Source of the DNA: Acetobacterium sp965140355
GTDB taxonomy: Bacteria > Bacillota > Clostridia > Eubacteriales > Eubacteriaceae
NCBI GenBank assembly: GCA_965140355.1
Contig: OZ223191.1
Span: 248,001 to 312,000, forward strand
DNA length: 64,000 bases
Direction of reading: 5' to 3'
This document shows positions 33,196 to 42,248 of this stretch, in pieces. Under the pieces are notes generated by a model. It was not told the origin of the DNA. It worked only from the letters and a program-made list of their open reading frames with translations, and did not search any database. The position numbers and the translations under genes were made by a program. Each line of letters opens with the position of its first letter. Position 1 is the stretch's first letter.

Positions 33196-35766
33196 TTAGA
33201 TTGTTTCGATAGTTTCTAACAGCGGTAGTGCGGCAGCAAGGTTTTCACTTACTTGATTTTCAATTAATTTTTCAAGAACAATCTGGGGGTCCATTTCCAG
33301 AATGGTTCGGTCAGAACCGTCGGTTAAGCAAATAATGCCGGTTATTGCAGATGAAATTTCGACGGGTTGAATATCTGCTAAATTAATTTCAAGAACACTA
33401 CCTAATTTTTCAACTTGAATTGCGATCATTTCGTCATCAGTTAGTTGAAGCATCAGGAGATGCAAAGGATTAAGGCTGGGGATATCTTTGTCAAAGAGCG
33501 CAAGGGCATCAACTACAGCATAATACTGATCATTGAATTCAACAGCACCTTTAATAACCGCGTTTGTGCCGGGCATTGAAATTGTTTTACTGGCTTCCAG
33601 TGCTTCAACAACGTAAGTTTGTTCGATGCCGTAAACTTGTCCATTGATGACAAAAGTGGCCAGCTTTTTTAGATCGCTTGCTGCGGAAAAAGAAAAATCA
33701 GATTGTTCTATTTCCTTATCAGTGTTTTCGGTTACGGTGATTTCAGAATAATCCGCCATTTTTTCTAAAACAAAGGCAATTACGTCGTTGTGATAGCCAT
33801 CCGATTTTTTGTACTCACGATAACTGGTTGAGCAAGCACAACCAACTGAATAATAACTATTTTCATAAACCAGAATTTCAGACCGGGTTTCACCGTTGGG
33901 GACGGTAAAAAGCTGATCGGGGAGATTGAGGATACTCCCAACTTGGTAGGCATCATTGGTTGAAGAAATAATTTGTTTTTGGCGGTCGGTAAAGACAGCA
34001 AAGGTGTCATTATCAGGATTCAACGATTCTTGCAGGATGTGTTTAAATTGACATTCGCTATCAAAAACAGTACCAATACCGCCAACGATACGGTTTGGAT
34101 TATTAAAATCAGTAATAGTGGCACCATAAATATAAGTATAGCGATTATCATATAAATCGGTTTGTTCAAATGGTGAAACAAAATATTTTTCAGGGTTTGT
34201 GTTTGATAATATTTCACTAATATAGGGATTGACTAATTGTTTGCCGAGAGCTTCTGATTGATTGGGATTAGAGACAGCAATAATGGTTCCATCTTTATCA
34301 AAAATAAACAAATTATTATAAACAGTGTAAAGGTTATTGATATAAATCAAAATATCGGTTAAGGTTTTTTGATGATCAGAACTAATTTTTTCTTGGGAAA
34401 GGATTCCTCTGATAGTTGAATCTAATGCCCACCAACGACAGTCATTAGCCCGTTCATATAAGTTTCGATCCATAATATCAGCACAAAGCGATGCCAGAAA
34501 ACTGGTGTCAACAAGGCTGGTCGAAACGACTGTTGAAAATAGATTGGCAACTGAGCTTTGAAATAAACTGCTGGTATTTGATCCGATGCGGCCAATTGCT
34601 CTTAAAATTGGTTTAAGGCGAGAATATTCTTCGTCAATATGATCATCTTTGGAAATAATCTGACCGTTGTAGACGATCCGTTTAAGGGATCCATTAATGG
34701 TTTGGGTCTTTTGAATGATGGCATTCAGTTCGGTAGAAAAAGAATCCGCTTGATGCATTAAACCCAAAGTAACCGAAGAATCGATAGTTTTTAGATTTTG
34801 ATTATCATGAAAGGCGAGATTGAGAGGGAGCATGATATGACCTTTCCAACCGAGTCCAAAATAATTCTGGTATCCCAAGGTAGGGATCGTTTTTGCAATA
34901 TAAGCAGAACCACGATAATAAACAATACCGTTGACGTCAGATTCGACCGGTTCGATTACTGTATCGACAGGAACATGATTTATATCGCTGCTGGCAATAA
35001 CGGTATTGGTATCATCAATAATAGTAATCACCGAACCATCATAATCATTGGTTAACTTTTCAAAGATTTGCGTCATTTCATTTTCAAATCGAAAACATAA
35101 ACAAATCAAACCAATCGTTTGTGAAGTGTCCTTACGACAGATTCGACTTGAAAAGATATGAGAATTTCTATTGCCATATTGGAGTTTTGAGTTTTTAAAA
35201 TACTCTACAAAAGGTACATTACCTTCCATTGTTTTGATGAGGTTAGGTCCCGCAATTCGTTTTCCTAATATTTCGTTTTGTTCATCCAGATTGGCCAGAA
35301 CACGATAATTACTATCAAGAACAATAATATCTTCATAAACAGAATATTTCGCCACATAATCACGCATGCGATTTAAAATTAAAGTGCGATCACTGTCGGT
35401 ACGCTCGGGATTATCGACAAAAAGACGAATATCGTTATCCGTTGCCAGAAACCCGATATCGGCAGTTCGTTCGAATAAGTTACGAATTAGGATATCGATG
35501 GCGACTTGCGTTTTTGAAGTGATTTTTTGTTCCATTTTTTTAAGTTTCTCTGAGACCAGAGTATCGACTAATTCTTGTTGTAAATCAATAAAACCGGATT
35601 GAATTTTAGTCATATTTGGGAGCACGCTTTTAGATTGAATGGGACAATTTATTTCAGACAATAGTTTGATATTATCCCACTGATTATTTAATGACGAAAT
35701 ATGGTCATTGCATTCCTGAACATCAGGCATGTGACTTAAAAAATATTTTTGTTTGCGTATTATCAT
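33196..35766 (-). CDS. Double-Cache sensor with C-terminal CheW domain
   Basis: An 856-residue protein. Two Cache-like sensory modules are visible: one at ~90-320 (EDIIVLDSNYRVLANLDEQ, GSVITIIDDTNTVIASSD) and one at ~420-690 (NNLFIFDKDGTIIAVSNPNQ, DTFAVFTDRQKQIISST). A CheW-like domain follows at ~705-845 (LATFVINGQVYGIEQTYVVEAL, IKGAVEFNDQYYAVVDAL). I see no signal peptide, transmembrane segment, HAMP or methyl-accepting domain. It may be a cytoplasmic ligand sensor that docks to CheA or a receptor. AGGAG precedes the ATG on the minus strand. Function beyond the domains is unknown. Confidence 0.82.
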   Translation of the reverse strand: MIIRKQKYFLSHMPDVQECNDHISSLNNQWDNIKLLSEINCPIQSKSVLPNMTKIQSGFIDLQQELVDTLVSEKLKKMEQKITSKTQVAIDILIRNLFERTADIGFLATDNDIRLFVDNPERTDSDRTLILNRMRDYVAKYSVYEDIIVLDSNYRVLANLDEQNEILGKRIAGPNLIKTMEGNVPFVEYFKNSKLQYGNRNSHIFSSRICRKDTSQTIGLICLCFRFENEMTQIFEKLTNDYDGSVITIIDDTNTVIASSDINHVPVDTVIEPVESDVNGIVYYRGSAYIAKTIPTLGYQNYFGLGWKGHIMLPLNLAFHDNQNLKTIDSSVTLGLMHQADSFSTELNAIIQKTQTINGSLKRIVYNGQIISKDDHIDEEYSRLKPILRAIGRIGSNTSSLFQSSVANLFSTVVSTSLVDTSFLASLCADIMDRNLYERANDCRWWALDSTIRGILSQEKISSDHQKTLTDILIYINNLYTVYNNLFIFDKDGTIIAVSNPNQSEALGKQLVNPYISEILSNTNPEKYFVSPFEQTDLYDNRYTYIYGATITDFNNPNRIVGGIGTVFDSECQFKHILQESLNPDNDTFAVFTDRQKQIISSTNDAYQVGSILNLPDQLFTVPNGETRSEILVYENSYYSVGCACSTSYREYKKSDGYHNDVIAFVLEKMADYSEITVTENTDKEIEQSDFSFSAASDLKKLATFVINGQVYGIEQTYVVEALEASKTISMPGTNAVIKGAVEFNDQYYAVVDALALFDKDIPSLNPLHLLMLQLTDDEMIAIQVEKLGSVLEINLADIQPVEISSAITGIICLTDGSDRTILEMDPQIVLEKLIENQVSENLAAALPLLETIETI

Positions 35767-35782
35767 GATCTATTCTCCTATT

Positions 35783-35830
35783 TAATAAAAAAGATGCTCA
35801 GTGGTAAAATGATCCCAAATCAAGCATCTT
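35783..35830 (-). terminator. Hairpin terminator upstream of the Cache-CheW gene
   Basis: AAGATGCT (35791-35798) pairs with AGCATCTT (35823-35830); on the minus strand TTTTATT follows. It may end the carboxylesterase transcript, or act as an attenuator since it sits just before the ribosome-binding site and after a TATAAT (complement of 35838-35843). Confidence 0.55.
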
Positions 35831-35954
35831 AATTATGATTATAATTATTAATAAATGTATCATTATTTTGGTTTATTTGCAAGAATTATGGCAGATAATA
35901 ATTTGCTGAAAAAAATTAAACATAGTAGAATAGTAGCGGTTAGTAATTGAACAG

Positions 35955-37511
35955 CTAATCAAACATCAAGTGTTCTAAAAAATCGAGGTCTTCTTGATTG
36001 GGTAAATTTTTGCTGGATAGCCGTCCGTCAAAGACCATGATATATTTATTCTCCGGATCGAATTTTGGCCAGATGATTTGGCCTTTGTAGGATTTTTTAA
36101 AGTTTGGATTGCCGGATTTGATAAAGTTTACCCATGATTGTTGCATGATCCAAGATAAATTGCTGATTTTAGTGGTTCGTCGTTGCCCAATGCCATTGCC
36201 AAATACGAAGGGCAGCTCCATCCCATGGGCGGTGTTTAAGCCAACTATTTTTAGAATCGCGGGATCATAATCAAAATTATAAAAATAGACATCAAGACCC
36301 AAACCGGCATATACAGCAGCCATCATCACCATGCCAATTAAAAAAGCCGAATAGGTATAAATTTCTTGAGCTCTTGCCAGGGGGGGATGATTGTCGTCAA
36401 CAAAAAAATAATCCAATACCTGGGGAGCATTTTCAGGACCGAAAATATGAAAGCATAACATTTGAAAGATCCCAAGGTTAGTATGTCCTTTAATAAATAA
36501 TGAAGATTCGTTGGTGTTATAACCAATTAAAATGTTCACTTTATTAATTTTGCCATTTTTAAGGGCGGCGACCGGATCTTTCGGGAGAACAATACCATCA
36601 TAGACGGGCCAAAAGCCGAAGGCATTTGGCACGGTAGACTGGTTTGACTTAACCATTGATAATGCCGCAAAAATATCGCCAGGCAGTTTCCTCAAATCAG
36701 GAAGTCCATCTTTTGAATCATCAATGCCGTATAAGTCACAAAAGAGTTTTCCATTATCAAGTGTTTTTTTCATATCGCCGCGGTTGAGCACGGAAAATGC
36801 CGAGATTGAAAAAATAGATCCGCTTTCAACGATGGCTTGATGGAAAAGCCCGTTGGCTAACGGCGAAAGCATCAGCGCCGTAACACTGTAGGCACCAGCC
36901 GATTGGCCACCAATGGTAACTTGATTTGGATCACCACCAAAAGTTGCGATGTTTTTTTGAATCCAACGAAGCGCTTGAATTTGATCAAGCAGTCCGTAAT
37001 TGCCGGTCATACCGGCTTCTTCTAAAAGCCCGCGGGTGGCCAAAAAACCTAAAGCGCCAAGCCGATAATTTATGGTTACCACGATTACGCCTTCTTGAGC
37101 CATCCGCCCGCCGTCATAGAGAATCTCCGATCCTGAACCGGAAGAGAAAGCGCCACCATGAATAAAGACGTAAACGGGATAGCGTTCGGTAGATGCGGTC
37201 GCTGGCGTCCAGATATTCAGAAACAGGCAGTCTTCACTTTTACCATCCATTTGATAAGTATTTGGCGAATCAACTGTAATTCCGCCCATTTGCAGTGATG
37301 AAGGGCCATACTTTGAACAATCCCGCACGTCTTTCCAGGGCGGCATTGGATCGGGTGCTTTGAAACGCCTTTCTCCGATCGGTGGCATGGCATAAGGAAT
37401 ACCTTTATAACTGAATACGCCTTTTTTAAATTGGCCTTGGACAGGACCACAGGGCGGATTGAGGATCGGGTGCTTTGAGGATTCGTTTTTTTGGGTATTA
37501 AAAAATAGCAT
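35955..37511 (-). CDS. Type-B carboxylesterase (PnbA-like)
   Basis: A 518-residue alpha/beta-hydrolase. The nucleophile elbow is GGQSAGAYS (~200), the oxyanion-hole region is FIHGGAFSSGSG (~112), the family's early GIPYAMPPIGERRFKAP is at ~37-53, and a catalytic His is likely in TAHGMELPF near 430. There is no convincing signal peptide, so probably cytoplasmic. Family members hydrolyse carboxylic esters broadly; natural substrate unknown. AAAGGAGC precedes the ATG. It is 29 bases downstream of tmcAL and may be cotranscribed with it. Confidence 0.87.
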   Translation of the reverse strand: MLFFNTQKNESSKHPILNPPCGPVQGQFKKGVFSYKGIPYAMPPIGERRFKAPDPMPPWKDVRDCSKYGPSSLQMGGITVDSPNTYQMDGKSEDCLFLNIWTPATASTERYPVYVFIHGGAFSSGSGSEILYDGGRMAQEGVIVVTINYRLGALGFLATRGLLEEAGMTGNYGLLDQIQALRWIQKNIATFGGDPNQVTIGGQSAGAYSVTALMLSPLANGLFHQAIVESGSIFSISAFSVLNRGDMKKTLDNGKLFCDLYGIDDSKDGLPDLRKLPGDIFAALSMVKSNQSTVPNAFGFWPVYDGIVLPKDPVAALKNGKINKVNILIGYNTNESSLFIKGHTNLGIFQMLCFHIFGPENAPQVLDYFFVDDNHPPLARAQEIYTYSAFLIGMVMMAAVYAGLGLDVYFYNFDYDPAILKIVGLNTAHGMELPFVFGNGIGQRRTTKISNLSWIMQQSWVNFIKSGNPNFKKSYKGQIIWPKFDPENKYIMVFDGRLSSKNLPNQEDLDFLEHLMFD

Positions 37512-37540
37512 GCGATGCTCCTTTATGTTAGTAAACTATT

Positions 37541-38791
37541 TTATTTGGAATATTGAATAGGACTGCGCAGGTAATCTTGATGGTAACAATATTTGTTTTC
37601 ATAAAATTGATTATGCAGGTCTGTTGCTCGACAATCATAGTATAGCATTTTTTCTTGCATCGAAGAAAGCTTAAATCGGCTATTTTTCAAGTTGGTGATA
37701 ATCGGCAGTTCCGTGTTAGCTTTGATTTGTTTGAGTATCATTCGACCTTTTTCAGTGAAACCTAATACCCGCAGGTAAGGAAGAAACGATTCCGCCTGAA
37801 AACTGCTAAGCGTTTCTTTATCTAATTCTAAAAGCCGATTAGCCAGAATCCGGCGGACTCGCGATTGTGGGATTCGTTTAGAAATAATGGCATTGATGCA
37901 ATCGTCTAGAGTGGGGGCGGTTTTAAACGCATCTCTGATTTTATGTTCAAGCCCTTCACTGACATAGGGTGTGTTTTTTAGATGACCAACATCCCGCGAT
38001 AGAATTTGCAGGCGAAGGGCATTGAGAAAATTTTTATCACCCTCGGGATTATAGTTATTTTTAAAGGGCAGATATAAATCATTTATTGCGTAGGGAAGTT
38101 TATTTTCTAAAGATTTTAGGCTTGTCGTTTCTGACTTAGGATCAATACGCGCTGCTTTTAAAATATTACGGATGCCGCTGGCGCTAAGAAATTCGGCGGG
38201 TATTAAGCTATGATAATCCGCACCTCGCCGTTTGACCGTCATTGGTCTGATTTTACTGTGACTTTTATCCAAGGCTTTGAGGTATTCAAGCGCCAAGATG
38301 TTATTCGGTGTTTTTAACAGATCGCTTGCTTCACTACCCAGAAATGAGCGGATTGCTAATTCTCTTGCTTTGGCAAAAGAAACGCCGGTAGTGAGTGCTT
38401 CTTTAAGGTTGGTTTTGAATTCATCAGGTTCGGAAACTAAAGTTTGGGCCAGATTAGCCAGCGGTTTTAGATGCCCAAATTCAGAACCAAAAGACACGAC
38501 ATCAACAACACCAGTGGCGTTAAAAATTTTAATGCCGCCTTGCGCAAAAGCTTCGGCACTTTGGCAGGCGTATCCAAAGGGCAGTTCACAGACCAGGTCA
38601 ACACCGGAAGTTAAGGCCAAATGTGTGCGCTCCCATTTATTTAATAAGGCAAAGTCACCGCGCTGGGTGATGCTGCCACTCATCAAAACCATGACGCCGT
38701 CACAATGACTTTCTTTTTTTGAATGGTTTATTTGCCAATAATGACCACTGTGAAATGGATTATATTCAACGATGATACCAAGAATTTTCAT
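37541..38791 (-). CDS. tmcAL: TmcAL, tRNA(Met) cytidine acetate ligase (YlbM)
   Basis: A 416-residue nucleotidyltransferase-like enzyme that uses acetate and ATP to form N4-acetylcytidine at the wobble position of elongator tRNA-Met. Signatures: GIIVEYNPFHSGH at the N-terminus (HxGH-like), MSGSITQRGDFAL, and VDLVCELP with the downstream FGSE motif. A GAAAGGT site precedes the ATG. It is divergent from acetate kinase, so two acetate-using enzymes share one intergenic region. Confidence 0.92.
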   Translation of the reverse strand: MKILGIIVEYNPFHSGHYWQINHSKKESHCDGVMVLMSGSITQRGDFALLNKWERTHLALTSGVDLVCELPFGYACQSAEAFAQGGIKIFNATGVVDVVSFGSEFGHLKPLANLAQTLVSEPDEFKTNLKEALTTGVSFAKARELAIRSFLGSEASDLLKTPNNILALEYLKALDKSHSKIRPMTVKRRGADYHSLIPAEFLSASGIRNILKAARIDPKSETTSLKSLENKLPYAINDLYLPFKNNYNPEGDKNFLNALRLQILSRDVGHLKNTPYVSEGLEHKIRDAFKTAPTLDDCINAIISKRIPQSRVRRILANRLLELDKETLSSFQAESFLPYLRVLGFTEKGRMILKQIKANTELPIITNLKNSRFKLSSMQEKMLYYDCRATDLHNQFYENKYCYHQDYLRSPIQYSK

Positions 38792-38939
38792 GAGAACCTT
38801 TCATTTGTGAAAAAAATAGCAATTTTTTTATTTATTATCAATACATGACAAAAAAATAATGGTATTATGGATATATAACTGTTATTATATAGAACGTATG
38901 AAATGTATTCAATAAAAAACTAAAGGAGAGTATTTATTA

Positions 38940-40130
38940 ATGAATGTACTTGTTATTAATTGTGGTAGTTCTTCACTAAAATATCAACTGCTTGATATGA
39001 CCAATGAAGAAGTTTTAGCAAAAGGTTTAGTCGAAAGAATTGGTATTGAAGGATCGATTTTGGTTCATGAAGCTCCGGGTCAAGACAAAGTGAAATTGGA
39101 ACAACCAATGAAAACGCATAAAGAAGCATTAAACCTTGTCATGGCTGCTTTGGTAGATCCGAATCATGGGGTCGTCAAGACGTTAGAAGAAATTTCAGCA
39201 GTTGGTCATCGAGCTGTTCATGGGGCTGAAACTTTTTCTGATTCAGTGGTTATTGATGATGCTGTTATTAAAAGTCTGGAAGAATGTTCAGAATTAGCAC
39301 CACTTCACAATCCGGCAAACCTGATTGGTATTAACGCTTGCCGGGAATTATTGCCAAATGCACCAATGGTCGCAGTGTTTGATACTGCTTTCCATCAGAC
39401 ATTACCAGGCGAAGCTTTTATGTATCCACTACCTTATGAACTATATGAAAAATTTAAAATTAGAAAATATGGTTTCCATGGAACATCGCATAAATTTGTT
39501 GGTTTAGCGGCAGCTGAATTAATGGGTAAAAAAATTGAAGATTTGAAACTAATTTCTTGTCATTTAGGGAATGGAGCCAGTCTTTGCGCGATTAAAAATG
39601 GAAAATCAGTTGATACTTCAATGGGATTAACACCACTGGCCGGATTAGAAATGGGAACCCGTTGTGGCGATATTGATCCAGCGATTATTCCTTTCTTAGT
39701 GAATAAAGGTTATTCAGTTGAAGAAGTGGATACCATTATGAATAAAAAATCGGGTGTTTTAGGTGTTTCTGGGATCAGCTCTGACTTCCGTGATATCGAA
39801 AGTGCTGCCGATAAAGGCGATAAACGCGCGCAATTAGCATTGGATATTTTCCATTATCGGGTCAGAATAACGATTGGTGCATATGTTGCTGCAATGGACG
39901 GGGTTGATGGTATTATCTTCACTGCTGGTTTAGGCGAAAACTCAACCACATCCCGTGCAGCAATTTGCGGTGGATTAAAATATTTTGGGATTGTTTTAAA
40001 TCCGGTTGAAAACAGTAAGCGAGGACAAGCAACAATTATTTCTGAAAAAGAATCTAAAGTAACGGTTATGGTTATTCCAACGAATGAGGAATTGATGATT
40101 GCCCGAGACACCCTTGCTTTAGTAAAATAA
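38940..40130 (+). CDS. ackA: Acetate kinase
   Basis: A 396-residue enzyme that interconverts acetyl phosphate/ADP and acetate/ATP, the substrate-level ATP step of acetogenesis and many fermentations. Signatures: VINCGSSSLKYQL at the N-terminus and KYGFHGTSHKFV around residue 180, with GNGASLCAI and the GLGENS motif further on. AAAGGAGAG lies upstream of the ATG. It stands alone here; no phosphotransacetylase gene is adjacent. The next promoter begins ten bases after its stop. Confidence 0.97.
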   Translation: MNVLVINCGSSSLKYQLLDMTNEEVLAKGLVERIGIEGSILVHEAPGQDKVKLEQPMKTHKEALNLVMAALVDPNHGVVKTLEEISAVGHRAVHGAETFSDSVVIDDAVIKSLEECSELAPLHNPANLIGINACRELLPNAPMVAVFDTAFHQTLPGEAFMYPLPYELYEKFKIRKYGFHGTSHKFVGLAAAELMGKKIEDLKLISCHLGNGASLCAIKNGKSVDTSMGLTPLAGLEMGTRCGDIDPAIIPFLVNKGYSVEEVDTIMNKKSGVLGVSGISSDFRDIESAADKGDKRAQLALDIFHYRVRITIGAYVAAMDGVDGIIFTAGLGENSTTSRAAICGGLKYFGIVLNPVENSKRGQATIISEKESKVTVMVIPTNEELMIARDTLALVK

Positions 40131-40145
40131 TGTAAAGTATTTCAC

Positions 40146-40174
40146 TTGACAAAACGGGCAATCGTCTATATAAT
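40146..40174 (+). promoter_or_regulatory. Full-consensus promoter of yceD-rpmF
   Basis: TTGACA at 40146-40151, 17-base spacer, TATAAT at 40169-40174. Confidence 0.88.
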
Positions 40175-40189
40175 GATGATTGCCCGTTT
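40152..40189. promoter_or_regulatory. Candidate operator: 12-bp inverted repeat around the -10 box
   Basis: AAACGGGCAATC (40152-40163) and its exact complement GATTGCCCGTTT (40178-40189) flank the TATAAT of this promoter, with 14 bases between. No T-run follows, so it is a poor ackA terminator and a good candidate repressor site. The regulator is unknown. Confidence 0.55.
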
Positions 40190-40200
40190 GGAGTGATAAA

Positions 40201-40659
40201 ATGAATTTTGAAATCAATAAGCTATTACAGGAAAAAATAATCCCTTTTGAATTTGGTGTAAAAAATACGGATTTAAATGACATCGAGGGAGAACTGAACA
40301 AAAATGGTGCATTGGTTCGTGGAACGATTGAGAAATTGGCTAAAGGCACATTTCTTGTGAATTTTACCGTCGAGATGACCATGATCTATCCCTGTGCGCG
40401 TTGCCTAGAACCAACCCCAATCGATTGTCGTTATGACTATTCAGACACGGTAACGGTTGAAGATGATGTGACAATTCTAGATCTATTGCCCGTCGTTGAA
40501 GAATGCATTTATATTAATGAGCCTTTCCGTGTATTGTGCAGTGATGATTGTGCGGGTTTGTGTCCAAAATGTGGCAATAATTTAAATCACGAACAATGTG
40601 AATGTGACAAATTTGGTGATTATGATCCTCGATTTGAAGCATTGAAAGATTTATTGTAA
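40201..40659 (+). CDS. DUF177 (YceD-like) protein
   Basis: A 152-residue protein of the DUF177 family, which in plants and bacteria is linked to 23S rRNA accumulation and usually precedes rpmF. Two Cys pairs are visible: CARC in the middle and, in the tail, CSDDCAGLCPKCG, suggesting zinc binding. The start is ATG 40201 after a GGAG site; a longer frame begins at 40180 inside the inverted repeat. It is cotranscribed with rpmF. Confidence 0.85.
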   Translation: MNFEINKLLQEKIIPFEFGVKNTDLNDIEGELNKNGALVRGTIEKLAKGTFLVNFTVEMTMIYPCARCLEPTPIDCRYDYSDTVTVEDDVTILDLLPVVEECIYINEPFRVLCSDDCAGLCPKCGNNLNHEQCECDKFGDYDPRFEALKDLL

Positions 40660-40692
40660 GTGAAATGACTTTATTATTAGGAGGTGTAAGTG

Positions 40693-40872
40693 ATGGCTGT
40701 ACCAAAGAGAAAAACTTCAAAGTCAAGAAGAGACAAAAGAAGAACGCATTACAAATTAAATATTCCAGGAATGAGTACTTGTCCCAAATGTGGTGAAATA
40801 AAAATACCGCATCGTGTTTGCAAGTCTTGTGGCACATACAAAGATACTAGCGTAATCAGCTTTAACGAATAA
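40693..40872 (+). CDS. rpmF: 50S ribosomal protein L32
   Basis: A 59-residue ribosomal protein with the conserved start MAVPKRKTSKSRRDKRR and a zinc-ribbon form (CPKCG ... CKSCG). A perfect AGGAGG (40679-40684) gives ATG 40693. A terminator follows immediately. Confidence 0.96.
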   Translation: MAVPKRKTSKSRRDKRRTHYKLNIPGMSTCPKCGEIKIPHRVCKSCGTYKDTSVISFNE

Positions 40873-40896
40873 ACAGAGTTTAGACTCTGTTTTTTC
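40872..40896 (+). terminator. Terminator after rpmF
   Basis: AACAGAGT (40872-40879) and ACTCTGTT (40884-40891) around a TTAG loop, then a T-run. Read-through or the following promoter supplies plsX. Confidence 0.8.
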
Positions 40897-40927
40897 TCTA
40901 TCTGGGATTATTTTTTTATCAATAGTA

Positions 40928-40956
40928 TTTACTGTGTAGATTTTTTCTGGGATAAT
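40928..40956 (+). promoter_or_regulatory. Probable plsX promoter
   Basis: TTTACT at 40928-40933 and GATAAT at 40951-40956, 17-base spacer, just after the rpmF terminator. Confidence 0.5.
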
Positions 40957-40981
40957 AGACAGATATAAAGGAGGCGTAATT

Positions 40982-41977
40982 TTGAATATTTTTTTAGATG
41001 CCATGGGTGGCGATCATGCTCCTTACGAAATCGTAAAGGGAGCAATTGATGCAGTTAAAGAATATGATGTATCATTAACGCTTGTGGGTCAAAAGTCGGC
41101 AATTGAAGCTGAACTTTCAAAATACGAGTACCCTATAGATAAAATTGAAATTCTGCATGCGGAAACGGTTATTGAAAACACTGAAGAACCAGCAATGGCA
41201 ATTCGACGAAAACCGGATTCTTCATTGGTTGTTGCTTTGGATGAAATGAAAAAAAGAGAAAATGCGGTGTTGATATCGGCGGGAAGTACCGGTGCGCTTT
41301 TATCGGGTGGGTTATTAAAACTGGGCCGAATTAAAGGCATAAAACGCCCGGCTTTGGCAGCGACGCTGCCTAAAAGCGACGGTGTTTTTGTCCTGATTGA
41401 CACCGGTGCTAATGCTGATTGTAAGCCAGAGTATCTGGAACAATTTGCCCAACTGGGGAAGATTTATTCAGAAAATGTTTTAGGTAAAAAAAATCCGGGA
41501 ATCGGTTTAATCAATATTGGTGCTGAAGCAAAAAAAGGAAACAGCCTTGTTAAAGCTTCCTATGAGCTTTTGGAAGCTGGAGAATTTAATTTTTTGGGCA
41601 ATGTCGAAGCGCGCGATATTCCAGAAACTAAAGCAGACGTTTTAGTATGCGATGGTTTCACCGGCAATATTGTATTGAAATTAACCGAGGGTATTGCCGA
41701 GTATCTACTAAAGGGAATCAAGACATCAATTATGAGCAACTCAAAAGGCAAAATTGGCGGAATGTTAATTAAAGACAATCTAAAAAGTTTTAAAAAACAA
41801 TTCGATTATGCGGAATATGGTGGGGCTCCTTTTTTAGGTGTGAAAGGCGGAATCATTAAAGCTCACGGTAGCAGTGATGCTTTTGCAATTAAAAATGCAA
41901 TTAGACAGAGTATTAAATTTATTGAAAATGATGTGCTACAAAAAATAACTGATAATGTAAAAAAAATGGAGGCTTAA
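40982..41977 (+). CDS. plsX: PlsX, phosphate acyltransferase
   Basis: A 331-residue enzyme converting acyl-ACP to acyl phosphate, the donor for phospholipid initiation. It opens with IFLDAMGGDHAP and includes SAGSTGALLSGG, LIDTGANADCKPE and VCDGFTGNIVLKL family segments. The start is TTG 40982, seven bases after AGGAGG. It precedes acpP, the acyl carrier. FakA at 6.7 kb would supply acyl phosphate from free fatty acids, a parallel route. Confidence 0.95.
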   Translation: MNIFLDAMGGDHAPYEIVKGAIDAVKEYDVSLTLVGQKSAIEAELSKYEYPIDKIEILHAETVIENTEEPAMAIRRKPDSSLVVALDEMKKRENAVLISAGSTGALLSGGLLKLGRIKGIKRPALAATLPKSDGVFVLIDTGANADCKPEYLEQFAQLGKIYSENVLGKKNPGIGLINIGAEAKKGNSLVKASYELLEAGEFNFLGNVEARDIPETKADVLVCDGFTGNIVLKLTEGIAEYLLKGIKTSIMSNSKGKIGGMLIKDNLKSFKKQFDYAEYGGAPFLGVKGGIIKAHGSSDAFAIKNAIRQSIKFIENDVLQKITDNVKKMEA

Positions 41978-41980
41978 GTC

Positions 41981-42205
41981 ATGGATGAACGATTTTTAAA
42001 AGTTACTGCAATTATTTCAGAACAACTTGATGTTGAGATTGAAAAAATTACACTTGAAACCTCACTCATTGATGATCTGGAAGCAGATTCATTGGATGTT
42101 GTTGAGTTGATTATGGCATTTGAAGACGAATTTGGAACAAAAATTGATGAAACAGCATTAGAAAATATCCAAACAGTTGACGATATTATTAACGCAATTT
42201 CATAG
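41981..42205 (+). CDS. acpP: Acyl carrier protein
   Basis: A 74-residue acidic helical protein with the 4'-phosphopantetheine attachment Ser in EADSLDVVELIM (~residue 36). GGAGG lies upstream within the end of plsX. It carries acyl chains for fatty acid and phospholipid synthesis. The plsX-acpP-rnc-smc order is conserved. Confidence 0.95.
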   Translation: MDERFLKVTAIISEQLDVEIEKITLETSLIDDLEADSLDVVELIMAFEDEFGTKIDETALENIQTVDDIINAIS

Positions 42206-42217
42206 TAAAAAATCAGT

Positions 42218-42244
42218 AGGTGCTGTTGTAAATCGATAGCACCT
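42218..42244 (+). terminator. Weak terminator-like hairpin after acpP
   Basis: AGGTGCT (42218-42224) and AGCACCT (42238-42244), followed by TTAATAAAT rather than a clean T-run. Partial termination is possible before rnc. Confidence 0.45.
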
Positions 42245-42248
42245 TTAA

